Source: Fidelibacterota bacterium (GTDB lineage Bacteria; Marinisomatota; SORT01). Taken from it: a stretch of DNA of 44,890 bases. The position numbers and the translations under genes were made by a program. The stretch lies in contig JADFMS010000006.1 in the NCBI GenBank assembly GCA_022563775.1, forward strand, positions 1 to 44,890, read 5' to 3'. Below the pieces are notes generated by a model, which saw only the letters and a list, made by a program, of their open reading frames with translations, did no database searches and had not been told where the DNA came from. This document shows positions 1-7,554 of this stretch, piece by piece; position 1 is the stretch's first letter; the number at the start of each line of letters is the position of its first letter.

Positions 1-477
1 CTTCACGGCAAAACTCACAGCCTCTACCGTGTGGTTTACCATCTTCTCCAGGGTCCATTCCTCGGCGTATACCCTAATCGGACTGCTTCCTATGAATGTG
101 CACAGTTCGATCGGTATCCCCACTTTCTGAGAAATTTCAACAACGGGAGTAACATCGGCGAGAAGGGTTCGCGCGGCGCAATTCGGAGTGATATTCATCT
201 CAGTGTCCGCAATTTCCTGCACGAGAGCGAGAACGTCTTTTCTTGCTCTTGGTCCGGCACCCGGAAGTCCGACATCCGCCGTATGAATACCAAGATCTTC
301 CATCAGGTGCAGCAGTTCTTTCTTCTGCTCGATGGTTGGGTTTTGAACGGAGGGTGATTGAAGACCGTCACGCAAGGTCTCATCGTCAAATTCTATATCT
401 TTAAGAGCTGAGGAACTTGCATTTCCCGCCGTGTTCCAGTCGTATATAAGCTCCCCAATATCTTTTTCTTTACTCAT
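1..477 (-). CDS. DRE-TIM metallolyase (HMG-CoA lyase / isopropylmalate synthase-like), N-terminal part
   Basis: The frame is open from an ATG at 477 to the window edge, giving 159 codons of an incomplete gene. The N-terminal region carries DDETLRDGLQSPS, the substrate and metal-binding start of the HMGL/DRE-TIM barrel that groups 2-isopropylmalate, citramalate and homocitrate synthases with HMG-CoA lyase. Further on are GIHTADVGLPGAG and the strand IPIELCTFIGSSP, as expected for barrel strands 2 to 4. It follows the enoyl-CoA hydratase gene by 15 bases on the same strand, so the two are probably co-transcribed and may share an acyl-CoA or branched-chain pathway. The exact substrate cannot be read from this part; the family call is secure, the reaction is not. 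Confidence 0.75.
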   Translation of the reverse strand, partial: MSKEKDIGELIYDWNTAGNASSSALKDIEFDDETLRDGLQSPSVQNPTIEQKKELLHLMEDLGIHTADVGLPGAGPRARKDVLALVQEIADTEMNITPNCAARTLLADVTPVVEISQKVGIPIELCTFIGSSPIRVYAEEWTLEKMVNHTVEAVSFAVK

Positions 478-492
478 CAAAACTGTCCTCGC

Positions 493-1275
493 TTATCTGC
501 CTTTAAATTCCGGTTCTCTTTTCTCAAGAAACGCATTCATACCTTCTTTCATATCTTCCGTTCCGCAAAGTAATCCAAACCTGTCGGATTCTATGGCAAG
601 TCCTTCGTCAAGCGTCATGTTCATCCCTCTATTAACAGCCTCGATACACATCTTTATAGAAAGAGGCGCTTTTGACAGGATAACTTTCATCATTTCTATT
701 GCCGACTCAAGGGATTTACCTTCAGGTACTACTTTACTTAACAGGCCTATATTCATTGCCTCTTCGGCATTTATCGTCTTCCCTGTGAGTATAAGCTCCA
801 AAGCCCTCGAACTGCCTATCAATCGTGGAAGCCGCTGTGAACCGCCGAATCCGGGCATGATTCCAAGTCCTACTTCCGGCAGTCCCATCTTTGCGTTTTC
901 CGCCGCAATACGAATATGACATCCAAGAGCGAGCTCGAATCCGCCTCCAAGAGCATAACCGTTTATCGCCGCTATCACCGGTTTTCCCATTAGCTCAAAG
1001 ATCTGCAGAGTCTCCTGTCCCCGAATTGATGTCTCTCTTCCACTCAAAACGCTTTCTCTTGCAAGCTCGTTTATATCCGCACCTGCCACGAATGCTTTGT
1101 CACCCATTCCGGTGACTATCATACCTCCTATCGAAGCATCGTCTCTAACAGCGAGCGCAGCTGCCTTGAGCTCTTTTACGGTCTCCTGATTGAGCGCATT
1201 CATAACATCCGGGCGGTTTACGGTCACAACCGCAATTTTATCTTCTACCTCAAACAGTAAATTTTTATACGGCAT
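493..1275 (-). CDS. Enoyl-CoA hydratase/isomerase family protein (crotonase fold)
   Basis: This 260-residue protein is full length for the crotonase superfamily and would hydrate a trans-2-enoyl-CoA in the cytoplasm. The first oxyanion-hole segment is FVAGADINE (about residue 63) and the second is INGYALGGGFELALGCHIR (about 104-122). The two glutamates used for general acid/base catalysis in hydratases are both in place: FELA and the later GLPEVGLG. The C-terminal KAPLSIKMCIEAVNRG helix is typical. It sits 15 bases downstream of trkH and 15 bases upstream of the metallolyase. The Trk neighbours do not explain it; the metallolyase does better. Hydratase is more likely than isomerase because both acids are kept, but chain-length preference is unknown. 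Confidence 0.9.
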   Translation of the reverse strand: MPYKNLLFEVEDKIAVVTVNRPDVMNALNQETVKELKAAALAVRDDASIGGMIVTGMGDKAFVAGADINELARESVLSGRETSIRGQETLQIFELMGKPVIAAINGYALGGGFELALGCHIRIAAENAKMGLPEVGLGIMPGFGGSQRLPRLIGSSRALELILTGKTINAEEAMNIGLLSKVVPEGKSLESAIEMMKVILSKAPLSIKMCIEAVNRGMNMTLDEGLAIESDRFGLLCGTEDMKEGMNAFLEKREPEFKGR

Positions 1276-1290
1276 TTTTTCTCCTAATTC

Positions 1291-2736
1291 TCATTTTCTC
1301 TTCCAGAAAGTCCTGCTAAACAGCACTATTACGGTAAAAAGTTCAAGTCTTCCAAGAAGCATACAAAAATTCAATAGCAATTTACCCGCCGCCGGCAGAT
1401 GCGAGTAATTGTCCGTGGGTCCTACACTCCCGAGCGCGGGACCTATATTGCCGATAGCTGATGCGGTTACAGAAACGGCGCTAACGAGGTCCAACCCCAA
1501 CCCGGCCATCAGTATACTTGCCACGACGAATATAGCCATATAAAATAGGAAAAAGCCAAGAACGTTCTTTATAACATCATCTGATACGATACGATCACCT
1601 AATTTGACAGGATAGACTGCGGTTGGATGAACGAGCTTCCTTATCTCATGTAAGGCGTGCTTAATAAGGATAGTCACCCTTATAACCTTCATTGAACCGC
1701 CTGTGGAACTTGCGCAAGCTCCCACGAACATCAATGCGACCATCAATAACTGCCCTACCGGCAGCCAAAGTTCATAATCCGCGGTTATATAGCCGGTTGT
1801 GGTAACTATAGAGACTACCTGAAAGATAGATTGCCTCAATGCCAATTCGGGGGAAAATGTATCGCTCAGAAAAATAATCACAAGAACAATAGCAGAGAAT
1901 ACTGAAATTATAACTAAATAAAAAGTGAATTCATTATCACGAATATGCGCTGTTAAATCTCCCTTAAACATGCGAAAATGAAGAGCGAAATTCGATCCCG
2001 CAAGTATCATGAAGAATATTATCACATAATCGAAATATGCGCTATTGTAGTGCGCTATATTCGCATTCTTTGTAGAGAATCCACCGGTAGCCATCGTCCC
2101 GAATGTGTGACAGACGGAATCAAAGAGATCCATACCGCCCGCCCAAAGCATCGTGGCTTCCACAACGCTTATAAGTATGTAAGTAATCCATAATAATTTT
2201 GCCGTTTCTCTAATCCGGGGGGTAAAACGGTCTTTTGTGGGACCGGGCGCTTCTGCCTTGTAAAGTTGAGAAGCTCCTATGCCCAACAGCGGAAGAATAG
2301 CGAGTGAAAAGACTATAATACCCATCCCTCCGAGCCACTGAGTCAGCGACCGCCAGAAAAGTATACCGTGAGGCAGCGCCTCTATATCAGTAAGAATAGA
2401 GGCGCCGGTTGTCGTAAATCCGGACATTGACTCAAAAAATGCGTCTACGGGACTCTGGATCGCAGAAGATAAGAGAAAAGGAAGCATCCCGAATAAGGCA
2501 CTCGTTATCCAGCCGAACGTTACTATTGCAAAACCGTCTCTAACCCTGATATCAGAACCGCCTCGAGTACTTACCCAGAGAAGAAAACCTGTTCCGACGG
2601 TTATTCCCGCTGAAAGAAGAATAGCGATAGCATCACCGTCACCGTAGTAAATGGAAAAAGGCAGCGCAAGAAGCATTGTTGCCCCGAGGAAGATCCATAA
2701 TGCCCCGAGAACATTGAATATTTGTTTTATATGCAT
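1291..2736 (-). CDS. trkH: Potassium uptake protein TrkH, channel subunit
   Basis: The 481-residue integral membrane protein matches the usual length of TrkH/KtrB K+ channels. Four M1-P-M2 repeats are visible, with the filter loops recognisable as GFTTTGASI (about 105), GTMATGGFST (about 215), VSIVTTTGYIT (about 312) and SAIGNIGPALGS (about 427), each with the selectivity-filter glycine. It is the membrane partner of the TrkA protein encoded immediately upstream, forming a Trk-type potassium importer in the inner membrane. The 215 bases between trkA and trkH carry a repeat hairpin, so expression of the two may be uneven. No frameshift or missing filter glycine was seen. Confidence 0.95.
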   Translation of the reverse strand: MHIKQIFNVLGALWIFLGATMLLALPFSIYYGDGDAIAILLSAGITVGTGFLLWVSTRGGSDIRVRDGFAIVTFGWITSALFGMLPFLLSSAIQSPVDAFFESMSGFTTTGASILTDIEALPHGILFWRSLTQWLGGMGIIVFSLAILPLLGIGASQLYKAEAPGPTKDRFTPRIRETAKLLWITYILISVVEATMLWAGGMDLFDSVCHTFGTMATGGFSTKNANIAHYNSAYFDYVIIFFMILAGSNFALHFRMFKGDLTAHIRDNEFTFYLVIISVFSAIVLVIIFLSDTFSPELALRQSIFQVVSIVTTTGYITADYELWLPVGQLLMVALMFVGACASSTGGSMKVIRVTILIKHALHEIRKLVHPTAVYPVKLGDRIVSDDVIKNVLGFFLFYMAIFVVASILMAGLGLDLVSAVSVTASAIGNIGPALGSVGPTDNYSHLPAAGKLLLNFCMLLGRLELFTVIVLFSRTFWKRK

Positions 2737-2761
2737 TCTGATTTACTCAAATTCAAACGGC

Positions 2762-2779
2762 GTCAGGGCAAGCCCTGAC
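2762..2779. repeat. Perfect 8-bp-arm hairpin between trkA and trkH
   Basis: GTCAGGGC-AA-GCCCTGAC is a perfect inverted repeat, followed by TGCCAC. Partial versions (GCTTGCCCTGAC next to a GCAC or GCAA flank) recur near 13887, 29027, 35911 and 41113, so this is a short copy of the dispersed stem-loop family of this genome and not a gene-specific regulator. The rest of the 215-base gap shows nothing recognisable. No T-run follows on either strand, so it is not an obvious terminator. Confidence 0.6.
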
Positions 2780-2951
2780 TGCCACGGTAGACAGCCAACC
2801 CTTAGTGCCCTCCTTAGAAAGGATGGGAAAGTCATCATCATAAACATATTTTCACGTCGCCTCGACTCTGACTTAATCAGAGAATTTCATAATGTATTGC
2901 AGTGTTTATCAGGCAGTAGCATAATTCTATTAAAGTAAAATATTAATATTA

Positions 2952-4295
2952 TTAAGGGCTGAAAAGCTTCTCTAAATCAGAGATCGCCTCGGTACGAGTG
3001 AAGACTATTACCTTGTCCCCTGGAACTATCATGCTTTCACCTGTAGGAATCGTTATTTCGTTCACATGAATTTGAGCACCCACAATCGAGTCATCGGGGA
3101 AATTACAATCCTTAATCGGTTTCTGAGTCACCTTACTGTCCAATTGAGGAATTAGCTCTATCCCCTCGATATCCGTTCCTTCAAGCGAGATAACAGACAC
3201 TACCTCTCCTTTGCGAATATATTTTAATATAGCGTCTACAGTCGCTGCGCTCTTACTGACGACCGATTCGATTCCAATCTGATTGACGACAGGTATAAGG
3301 TCGTTTCTGGTAACATGAACTATAGCCTTTTTTACTCCCAAGTCTTTTGCAAGGATACCCGAAATGACATTCTTCTCATCCGTTTGAGTAACAGCAATAA
3401 ATGCGTCAACATCACTGATCCCCTCATCTCGCAAAAGCTCGATATCAGTACCGTCACCTTTTATTATCAAGGTGTTCTTAAGCATTTTGGCTGCTATTTC
3501 GGTCTTCGACGCACTCATTTCAATTAGTTTTACGGAGATCTTGTCCTCTAACATCTGCGCAACACGTCTGCCTATCTTGCCGGCGCCGAGTATCATGATA
3601 TTTTTGGCGGGTTGCTGTTCTTTACCTGCAAATGTTAAAACTTCAGGAATATCCTCCGTCTTAGCAATAATATAAACATGATCCTTGAGGTTAAATGTGT
3701 CTGCCCCTGAAGGCATCAGAGTCTCTCCATCCCTGCTGATAGCAACTGTTCTATATTGAATATCCGGATGTTCCGATGCAATTTTTTGCAGCGATTTCCC
3801 TATAATTGGAGATTCTTCTCTGAGTTTGATACCGACGAGCTGTATCCTGCCGCCTGAAAATTCAGCCACCTCGCTTGCGGCGGAACGTCTGATAAGATTT
3901 TTTATCTGTTTCGCAGCTTCCTCTTCCGGGTGAATCATCTTATCGATCCCGAGCTGCGGCGGCGTTATAAGAGCCCGCGGTTTTGAATATTCGGCGTTTC
4001 TGACTCTCGCTACCTTTGTTTCAACTCCGAGTCTGTTAGCGAACATACATGCCATTATATTAACTTCATCGATACTTGTAACGGCAATCAGCATGTCCAT
4101 TTTTTTTATTCCGGCTTCGGAGAGTGTTTGCGCGCTCCCCCCGTTTCCTTCAAGTACAAGAACATCAAGATGCTCCCGCGCTCGCTGGCATTTTTCAGAA
4201 TCTTTATCAAGCAGTGTGACGTCATGATTTTCTTCCGATAACATTTTAGCAAGGTGAAAACCTACCTCACCGGCTCCGACTATAATAATCTTCAT
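2952..4295 (-). CDS. trkA: Trk system potassium uptake regulator TrkA
   Basis: The protein has 447 residues and the duplicated layout RCK_N-RCK_C-RCK_N-RCK_C of full-length TrkA. The first Rossmann motif is IIVGAGEVGFHLA (residues 3-15) with an acidic end of strand 2 (LLDKD), and the second is MILGAGKIGRRVA (about 234). RCK_C domains follow each half, with GKSLQK and GDKVIVFTR-type endings. TrkA binds nucleotides on the cytoplasmic side and gates TrkH, which is the next gene downstream. Its start codon overlaps the stop of the threonine aldolase gene (ATGA), so the two are translationally coupled. Confidence 0.95.
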   Translation of the reverse strand: MKIIIVGAGEVGFHLAKMLSEENHDVTLLDKDSEKCQRAREHLDVLVLEGNGGSAQTLSEAGIKKMDMLIAVTSIDEVNIMACMFANRLGVETKVARVRNAEYSKPRALITPPQLGIDKMIHPEEEAAKQIKNLIRRSAASEVAEFSGGRIQLVGIKLREESPIIGKSLQKIASEHPDIQYRTVAISRDGETLMPSGADTFNLKDHVYIIAKTEDIPEVLTFAGKEQQPAKNIMILGAGKIGRRVAQMLEDKISVKLIEMSASKTEIAAKMLKNTLIIKGDGTDIELLRDEGISDVDAFIAVTQTDEKNVISGILAKDLGVKKAIVHVTRNDLIPVVNQIGIESVVSKSAATVDAILKYIRKGEVVSVISLEGTDIEGIELIPQLDSKVTQKPIKDCNFPDDSIVGAQIHVNEITIPTGESMIVPGDKVIVFTRTEAISDLEKLFSP

Positions 4296-5347
4296 TCGCT
4301 GTTTCCTGTTTTTTTCACGCTTTTTGCATGAACATTACAAAATTTGGTCAGGGCATCGGCTGTTTCTTCGGAACTTACATCAAGGTGAAACACCGCGCGA
4401 AGTCGTTGGGTTGATACAGACAGTATTGCGACTCCCATTTCAGCTAATTTCAATATCCAATCGGCAGCAGTTCCGAGAGATTCATCAATATCTATCATAA
4501 CGATATTCGTTTGAACCCAATCAAGCTCAATATTTATACCCTCAAGAGAAGCGATTCCCTCCGCAAATGTCCGGGCATTGGAATGGTCGTCAACCAATCG
4601 TTCAACGTTGTGTTCAAGCGCATATTTCCCTGCCGCCGCCAATAAACCTGACTGTCGCATTCCACCGCCATAAGTTTTCCTATAACGGTGCGCCCTTTCA
4701 ATAAATCCTTTGGTGCCGGCAACCACGGAACCGACAGGCGCTCCAAGTCCCTTTGACAGACAAATAGATACGGAATCGAAATACGATGCCCATTCGATTG
4801 CTTCGACAGCTGTGGCGACAACGGCATTCATTAACCTTGCTCCGTCAAGATGCATTTTAATATTATGCTTCTTCGCAACTTCTGAAATCTCTTTTATCTG
4901 CTCGATTGGAAATATAGTTCCTCCCGCTCTGTTATGAGTATTTTCGAGGGCAATAAGAGCGGTCTGCGCAAAATGGGCATTGGTCGGACGTATATTGGCT
5001 TCCACCTGTTCGGCGGTGATGGCGCCCATAACTCCCTCTATCGTCCGCAACATAACCCCCGAGAGGAGCGCGGGAGCGCCGGATTCATAATTATACAGAT
5101 GACACCCCGCTTCGCATATAATTTCATTACCGGGTTGTGTATGAGCATTGATGCTGACCTGATTTGCCATCGTTCCACTGGGAACATAAAGCGCAGATTC
5201 TTTTCCGAAAAGTTTTGCAACCGATAACTGAAGTTCATTGACATTCGGGTCCTCCCCGAAGACATCGTCACCAACCTCCGCCCTTGAAATCACATTCCTC
5301 ATCTCTTCGGAGGGTTTTGTGACTGTATCGCTCCTTATGTCGATCAT
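4292..5347 (-). CDS. ltaE: Low-specificity L-threonine aldolase
   Basis: The 351-residue PLP enzyme splits L-threonine or L-allo-threonine into glycine and acetaldehyde. It begins IDIRSDTVTKPSEEMR, the hallmark N-terminus of the family, followed by VGDDVFGEDPNVNELQ. The internal-aldimine lysine lies in CLSKGLGAPVGSVV (about residue 200), and the LDGARLMNA segment supplies the conserved Asp and Arg. Length is normal. It is the first gene of the minus-strand run ending at the window edge and overlaps trkA by four bases. The 199-base gap to the divergent acetyltransferase gene must hold promoters for both directions. Confidence 0.92.
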   Translation of the reverse strand: MIDIRSDTVTKPSEEMRNVISRAEVGDDVFGEDPNVNELQLSVAKLFGKESALYVPSGTMANQVSINAHTQPGNEIICEAGCHLYNYESGAPALLSGVMLRTIEGVMGAITAEQVEANIRPTNAHFAQTALIALENTHNRAGGTIFPIEQIKEISEVAKKHNIKMHLDGARLMNAVVATAVEAIEWASYFDSVSICLSKGLGAPVGSVVAGTKGFIERAHRYRKTYGGGMRQSGLLAAAGKYALEHNVERLVDDHSNARTFAEGIASLEGINIELDWVQTNIVMIDIDESLGTAADWILKLAEMGVAILSVSTQRLRAVFHLDVSSEETADALTKFCNVHAKSVKKTGNSE

Positions 5348-5546
5348 TATGAGCTTTTTTCTCCCACAGTGTGTAAAGTTTATTACGCTTTGAATTAAAA
5401 GGCAAGAGATTCGACGGAGAGAGAAAACAATTTATATTCTCCGATAAGAAGCACTATAACTAATAGTTGAAGATCGTGCAGGGGACTTGATTGGAAGTAA
5501 GAATATTTATGATTATTATTGAGCTGTAATAAAAGAATGGGTTACT

Positions 5547-5972
5547 ATGATTAGGAAATATGAAGAAAAGGATCTTGCTGAACTTATTGATGCATGGTAC
5601 TCCGCATCCAAAGTGGCACACACGTTTTTAAGTGAAGATTTTTTCAAACAAGAGAGAAGAAACATCGCCGAGGTTCACATCCCGAACGCGGAAACATGGG
5701 TTTATGAAAAAGATAATAAAGTAATCGGTTTTATTTCGCTTATGGAGAATGAGGTCGGAGCCATTTTCGTGGATCCTGAATTTCATGGTAAAGGAATCGG
5801 AAGAAAGTTGATGGAGCATGCGAAGTCAATTCGATCATTTTTAGAACTTTATGTCTTCAAAGATAACATGATAGGTAGAAATTTTTACGAAAAGTGCGGG
5901 TTTATATTTATGTCGGAGCATTTACACGACGAAACAGGTTTTATGCAGCTGCGATTAAAGCTTACTTGGTAG
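5547..5972 (+). CDS. GNAT family N-acetyltransferase
   Basis: This 141-residue protein matches single-domain GNAT acetyltransferases, which move an acetyl group from acetyl-CoA to an amine. The acetyl-CoA pyrophosphate loop is visible as VDPEFHGKGIGRKLMEHA (about residues 85-102), matching the Q/R-x-x-G-x-G/A signature with His in first place. The C-terminal NFYEKCGFIFMSE is the usual motif B. The N-terminal IRKYEEKDLAELIDAWYSAS and the overall length resemble YjaB-type enzymes, but the acceptor cannot be predicted. It stands alone, divergent from ltaE; no strong Shine-Dalgarno is seen ahead of the ATG. Confidence 0.85.
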   Translation: MIRKYEEKDLAELIDAWYSASKVAHTFLSEDFFKQERRNIAEVHIPNAETWVYEKDNKVIGFISLMENEVGAIFVDPEFHGKGIGRKLMEHAKSIRSFLELYVFKDNMIGRNFYEKCGFIFMSEHLHDETGFMQLRLKLTW

Positions 5973-6140
5973 CATACAACTAAGTGTTAGGGAAAACCTA
6001 AACCGGTATACTCATGTAGCGGTCTATGCGGGGATTTCCAGACTTTCTCGCTAAGACTTTGATTCGAATCTCATCTTAGGGCGGTGATACTGAACTATAG
6101 CATAAAAGAGTGTGCATTTTAAAAAAAAATAAAAAAAAGC

Positions 6141-6171
6141 TTGACAACAATACTTTATAGTATTATACTAT
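6141..6171 (+). promoter_or_regulatory. Sigma70-type promoter with embedded palindrome ahead of the PadR gene
   Basis: TTGACA at 6141-6146 and TATACT at 6164-6169 are separated by exactly 17 bases. A perfect palindrome, ATAGTAT-T-ATACTAT (6157-6171), covers the -10 box. This is the expected site of an autorepressor. The same half-site (ACTATA/TATAGT) makes up the larger palindrome just after the gene. Because the promoter occupies 6141 onward, a TTG reading start at 6141 can be excluded. Confidence 0.8.
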
Positions 6172-6179
6172 ACAGTAGA

Positions 6180-6755
6180 ATGAATGATTTAAAACTCAAA
6201 TTACATATGTCGACCATTGACTTAATCATATTAGGTATCTTATTGGATAAGAAAATGAATGCATATGAACTGGCTAACTTTATTGAGGATAGGGGCATTG
6301 ATAAATTTTTAAAGGTTAGCGTGCCCGCTATCTACAAGAACTGTAAACGTTTATATCAATCCGGATACCTGAACGGGCAAAGAGTGCGGGAGGGCGAGAT
6401 GCCTGAAAAATTAGTCTACTCAATAAATAAAAAGGGGAAGGAGCACTTCCATGATCTAATGAAGTATTATTCTTCAAGTATCCATCACGATCCCACTCCA
6501 TTCTTCATAGATTTCAATTCGTTTCTCTGGAATATTGAAAAATTAGAAATGTCTGAGGCAATGGAAATGCTGGAAAACCTGCAATTTCAACTTTTGAGAA
6601 CAGAAAAATGGATAATCCAGCATGAAAAAGAGGCGCAATCCAGTGAACCCTTTTCAAGCAGAATGATCATAAAACAGTACCGTATGATGGTAGCCACTTT
6701 GGTTATATGGGTAGGAGAGACTATCGAGGAGTATAAAATAGAGATGAACGAGTAA
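6180..6755 (+). CDS. PadR family transcriptional regulator
   Basis: From the ATG at 6180 the protein has 191 residues. An N-terminal winged helix (MSTIDLIILGILLDKKMNAYEL) with the PadR signature VSVPAIYKNCKRLYQSGYL is followed by the wing and a C-terminal helical region with SSRMIIKQYRMMVATLVIWVGETIEEYK for dimerisation, as in PadR proteins with a Vir-type C-terminal domain. PadR proteins usually repress themselves and a nearby efflux or detoxification gene. The start is ambiguous: the transcription start predicted from the promoter would leave almost no leader for the ATG at 6180, so translation is either leaderless or begins at the ATG at 6207. The palindromes on both sides are likely its operators. 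Confidence 0.9.
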   Translation: MNDLKLKLHMSTIDLIILGILLDKKMNAYELANFIEDRGIDKFLKVSVPAIYKNCKRLYQSGYLNGQRVREGEMPEKLVYSINKKGKEHFHDLMKYYSSSIHHDPTPFFIDFNSFLWNIEKLEMSEAMEMLENLQFQLLRTEKWIIQHEKEAQSSEPFSSRMIIKQYRMMVATLVIWVGETIEEYKIEMNE

Positions 6756-6767
6756 TTTTTTTTCTCA

Positions 6768-6790
6768 TACTACTATAAATTATAGTAGTA
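6768..6790. promoter_or_regulatory. 23-bp perfect palindrome, probable PadR operator
   Basis: Arms TACTACTATAA and TTATAGTAGTA flank a single A, with no mismatch in 11 bases. It lies 12 bases after the PadR stop codon and ahead of the downstream plus-strand genes. It shares the TATAGT/ACTATA core with the palindrome over the PadR promoter. No T-run follows on the plus strand, which argues against a terminator and for a regulator site controlling the downstream genes. Confidence 0.7.
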
Positions 6791-6814
6791 TAGAGTAATG
6801 TAAAAGGAACGAGT

Positions 6815-6868
6815 ATGAAATTTAAGAAACCGAATGAAGAGGGTACAAAAAGGGAAATGCAGTCATAA
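6815..6868 (+). CDS. Very short ORF (17 codons), possible leader peptide or gene scar
   Basis: An ATG at 6815 preceded by AAAAGGAAC opens a 17-residue frame (MKFKKPNEEGTKREMQS) that stops before the response regulator gene. It resembles no known protein. It is listed because three further gene starts in the next 2 kb show the same arrangement of a ribosome binding site plus a tiny frame. It may be a translated leader or the 5' scar of a deleted gene. Confidence 0.3.
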   Translation: MKFKKPNEEGTKREMQS

Positions 6869-6899
6869 CATCGGAGCATAATAACAAAAGGGTGTCACG

Positions 6900-7391
6900 A
6901 TGATGAGAACGGAAAAAATGGAATCAAAACCAAATATAATAATAGTCGATGATGATAATAGAGTTCTTACAAAATTCAAGAAATTGCTGAGCAATAAAGC
7001 CAAATACAATGTGAATGCATTTGTCTCAGCCGAAAAGGCCTTCGCATATTTAAAATCTAACAGCATAGATCTTATATTTTCAGATTTTCATATGCCTAAA
7101 ATGAACGGAATAACATTTTTATCGAAAGTTGGAAAGATTTGGCCGGAGATCCGAAGTATCATTCTGGCCGAAGCTTCTAATAAAGAAATAATGATGAATG
7201 TTGTGAATGAAATTGGAGTGTTTCAATATTTAGAAAAACCCTGGAATGATGATGATCTGTTGATAGTCTTAAGAAACGCACTTGAAAATCAGTATCTGAC
7301 AAAAACATTAGGAGAAAAAGTCAGCGAGATTACAAAGGCTAATTCGGAATTGGACGGCCTGCAAAATGAAATCATTAGAGCATTCGTATAG
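6900..7391 (+). CDS. Response regulator with a lone receiver domain
   Basis: The 163-residue protein consists of a CheY-like receiver (about residues 10-130) and a short helical tail. The acidic pocket is IIVDDDNR, the phosphoacceptor Asp is in FSDFHMPKMNG, and the conserved Lys is in QYLEKPW. No output domain follows, so it would signal by protein contact, as single-domain regulators do. Oddly, the usual Thr/Ser of the switch (the LTG/LTA stretch) appears replaced by Ala in IILAEASN. No histidine kinase is nearby, so its partner is orphan. It lies downstream of the PadR operator and may belong to that regulon. Confidence 0.85.
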   Translation: MMRTEKMESKPNIIIVDDDNRVLTKFKKLLSNKAKYNVNAFVSAEKAFAYLKSNSIDLIFSDFHMPKMNGITFLSKVGKIWPEIRSIILAEASNKEIMMNVVNEIGVFQYLEKPWNDDDLLIVLRNALENQYLTKTLGEKVSEITKANSELDGLQNEIIRAFV

Positions 7392-7455
7392 GAAGCACGT
7401 GTATGGTAGTTATCTAATTATCTAAATCATAACACATGAATAAAGGAGATAAAAC

Positions 7456-7554
7456 ATGAATACAAACAAAGAGGCAGCAAGATTTGCCGAATTATCACCG
7501 CGCAAAACTGCAAAAATCGCAGGATGGAGGATGAAAGATATTGAAGTTATTTAA
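7456..7554 (+). pseudogene. 32-codon ORF resembling the N-terminus of a DUF4386-type membrane protein
   Basis: A strong AAAGGAGAT site precedes an ATG at 7456. The frame reads MNTNKEAARFAELSPRKTAKIAG and stops after 32 codons, overlapping the start of the hydrolase gene. ELSPRKTAKIAG looks like the conserved beginning of DUF4386 membrane proteins just before their first membrane helix; here the helix is missing and the frame runs into the next gene. A deletion that fused this 5' end to the hydrolase region is the simplest reading. That resemblance is from memory of the family and needs a profile search. Confidence 0.4.

Noticed and set aside
6010..6085. tRNA-like stretch with GATTCGAATC and CTAAGA/TCTTAG arms
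   Set aside because: The TTCGAA core is palindromic and one base off for a T-arm on either strand; no D-arm or anticodon arm can be built.
6141..6179. TTG-initiated N-terminal extension of the PadR protein (MTTILYSIILYSR)
   Set aside because: These bases are the -35 to -10 promoter and palindromic operator; there is no ribosome binding site ahead and the PadR fold starts later.
6768..6790. Intrinsic terminator after the PadR gene
   Set aside because: A perfect palindrome but AT-only stem with no T-run on the plus strand; an operator fits better.
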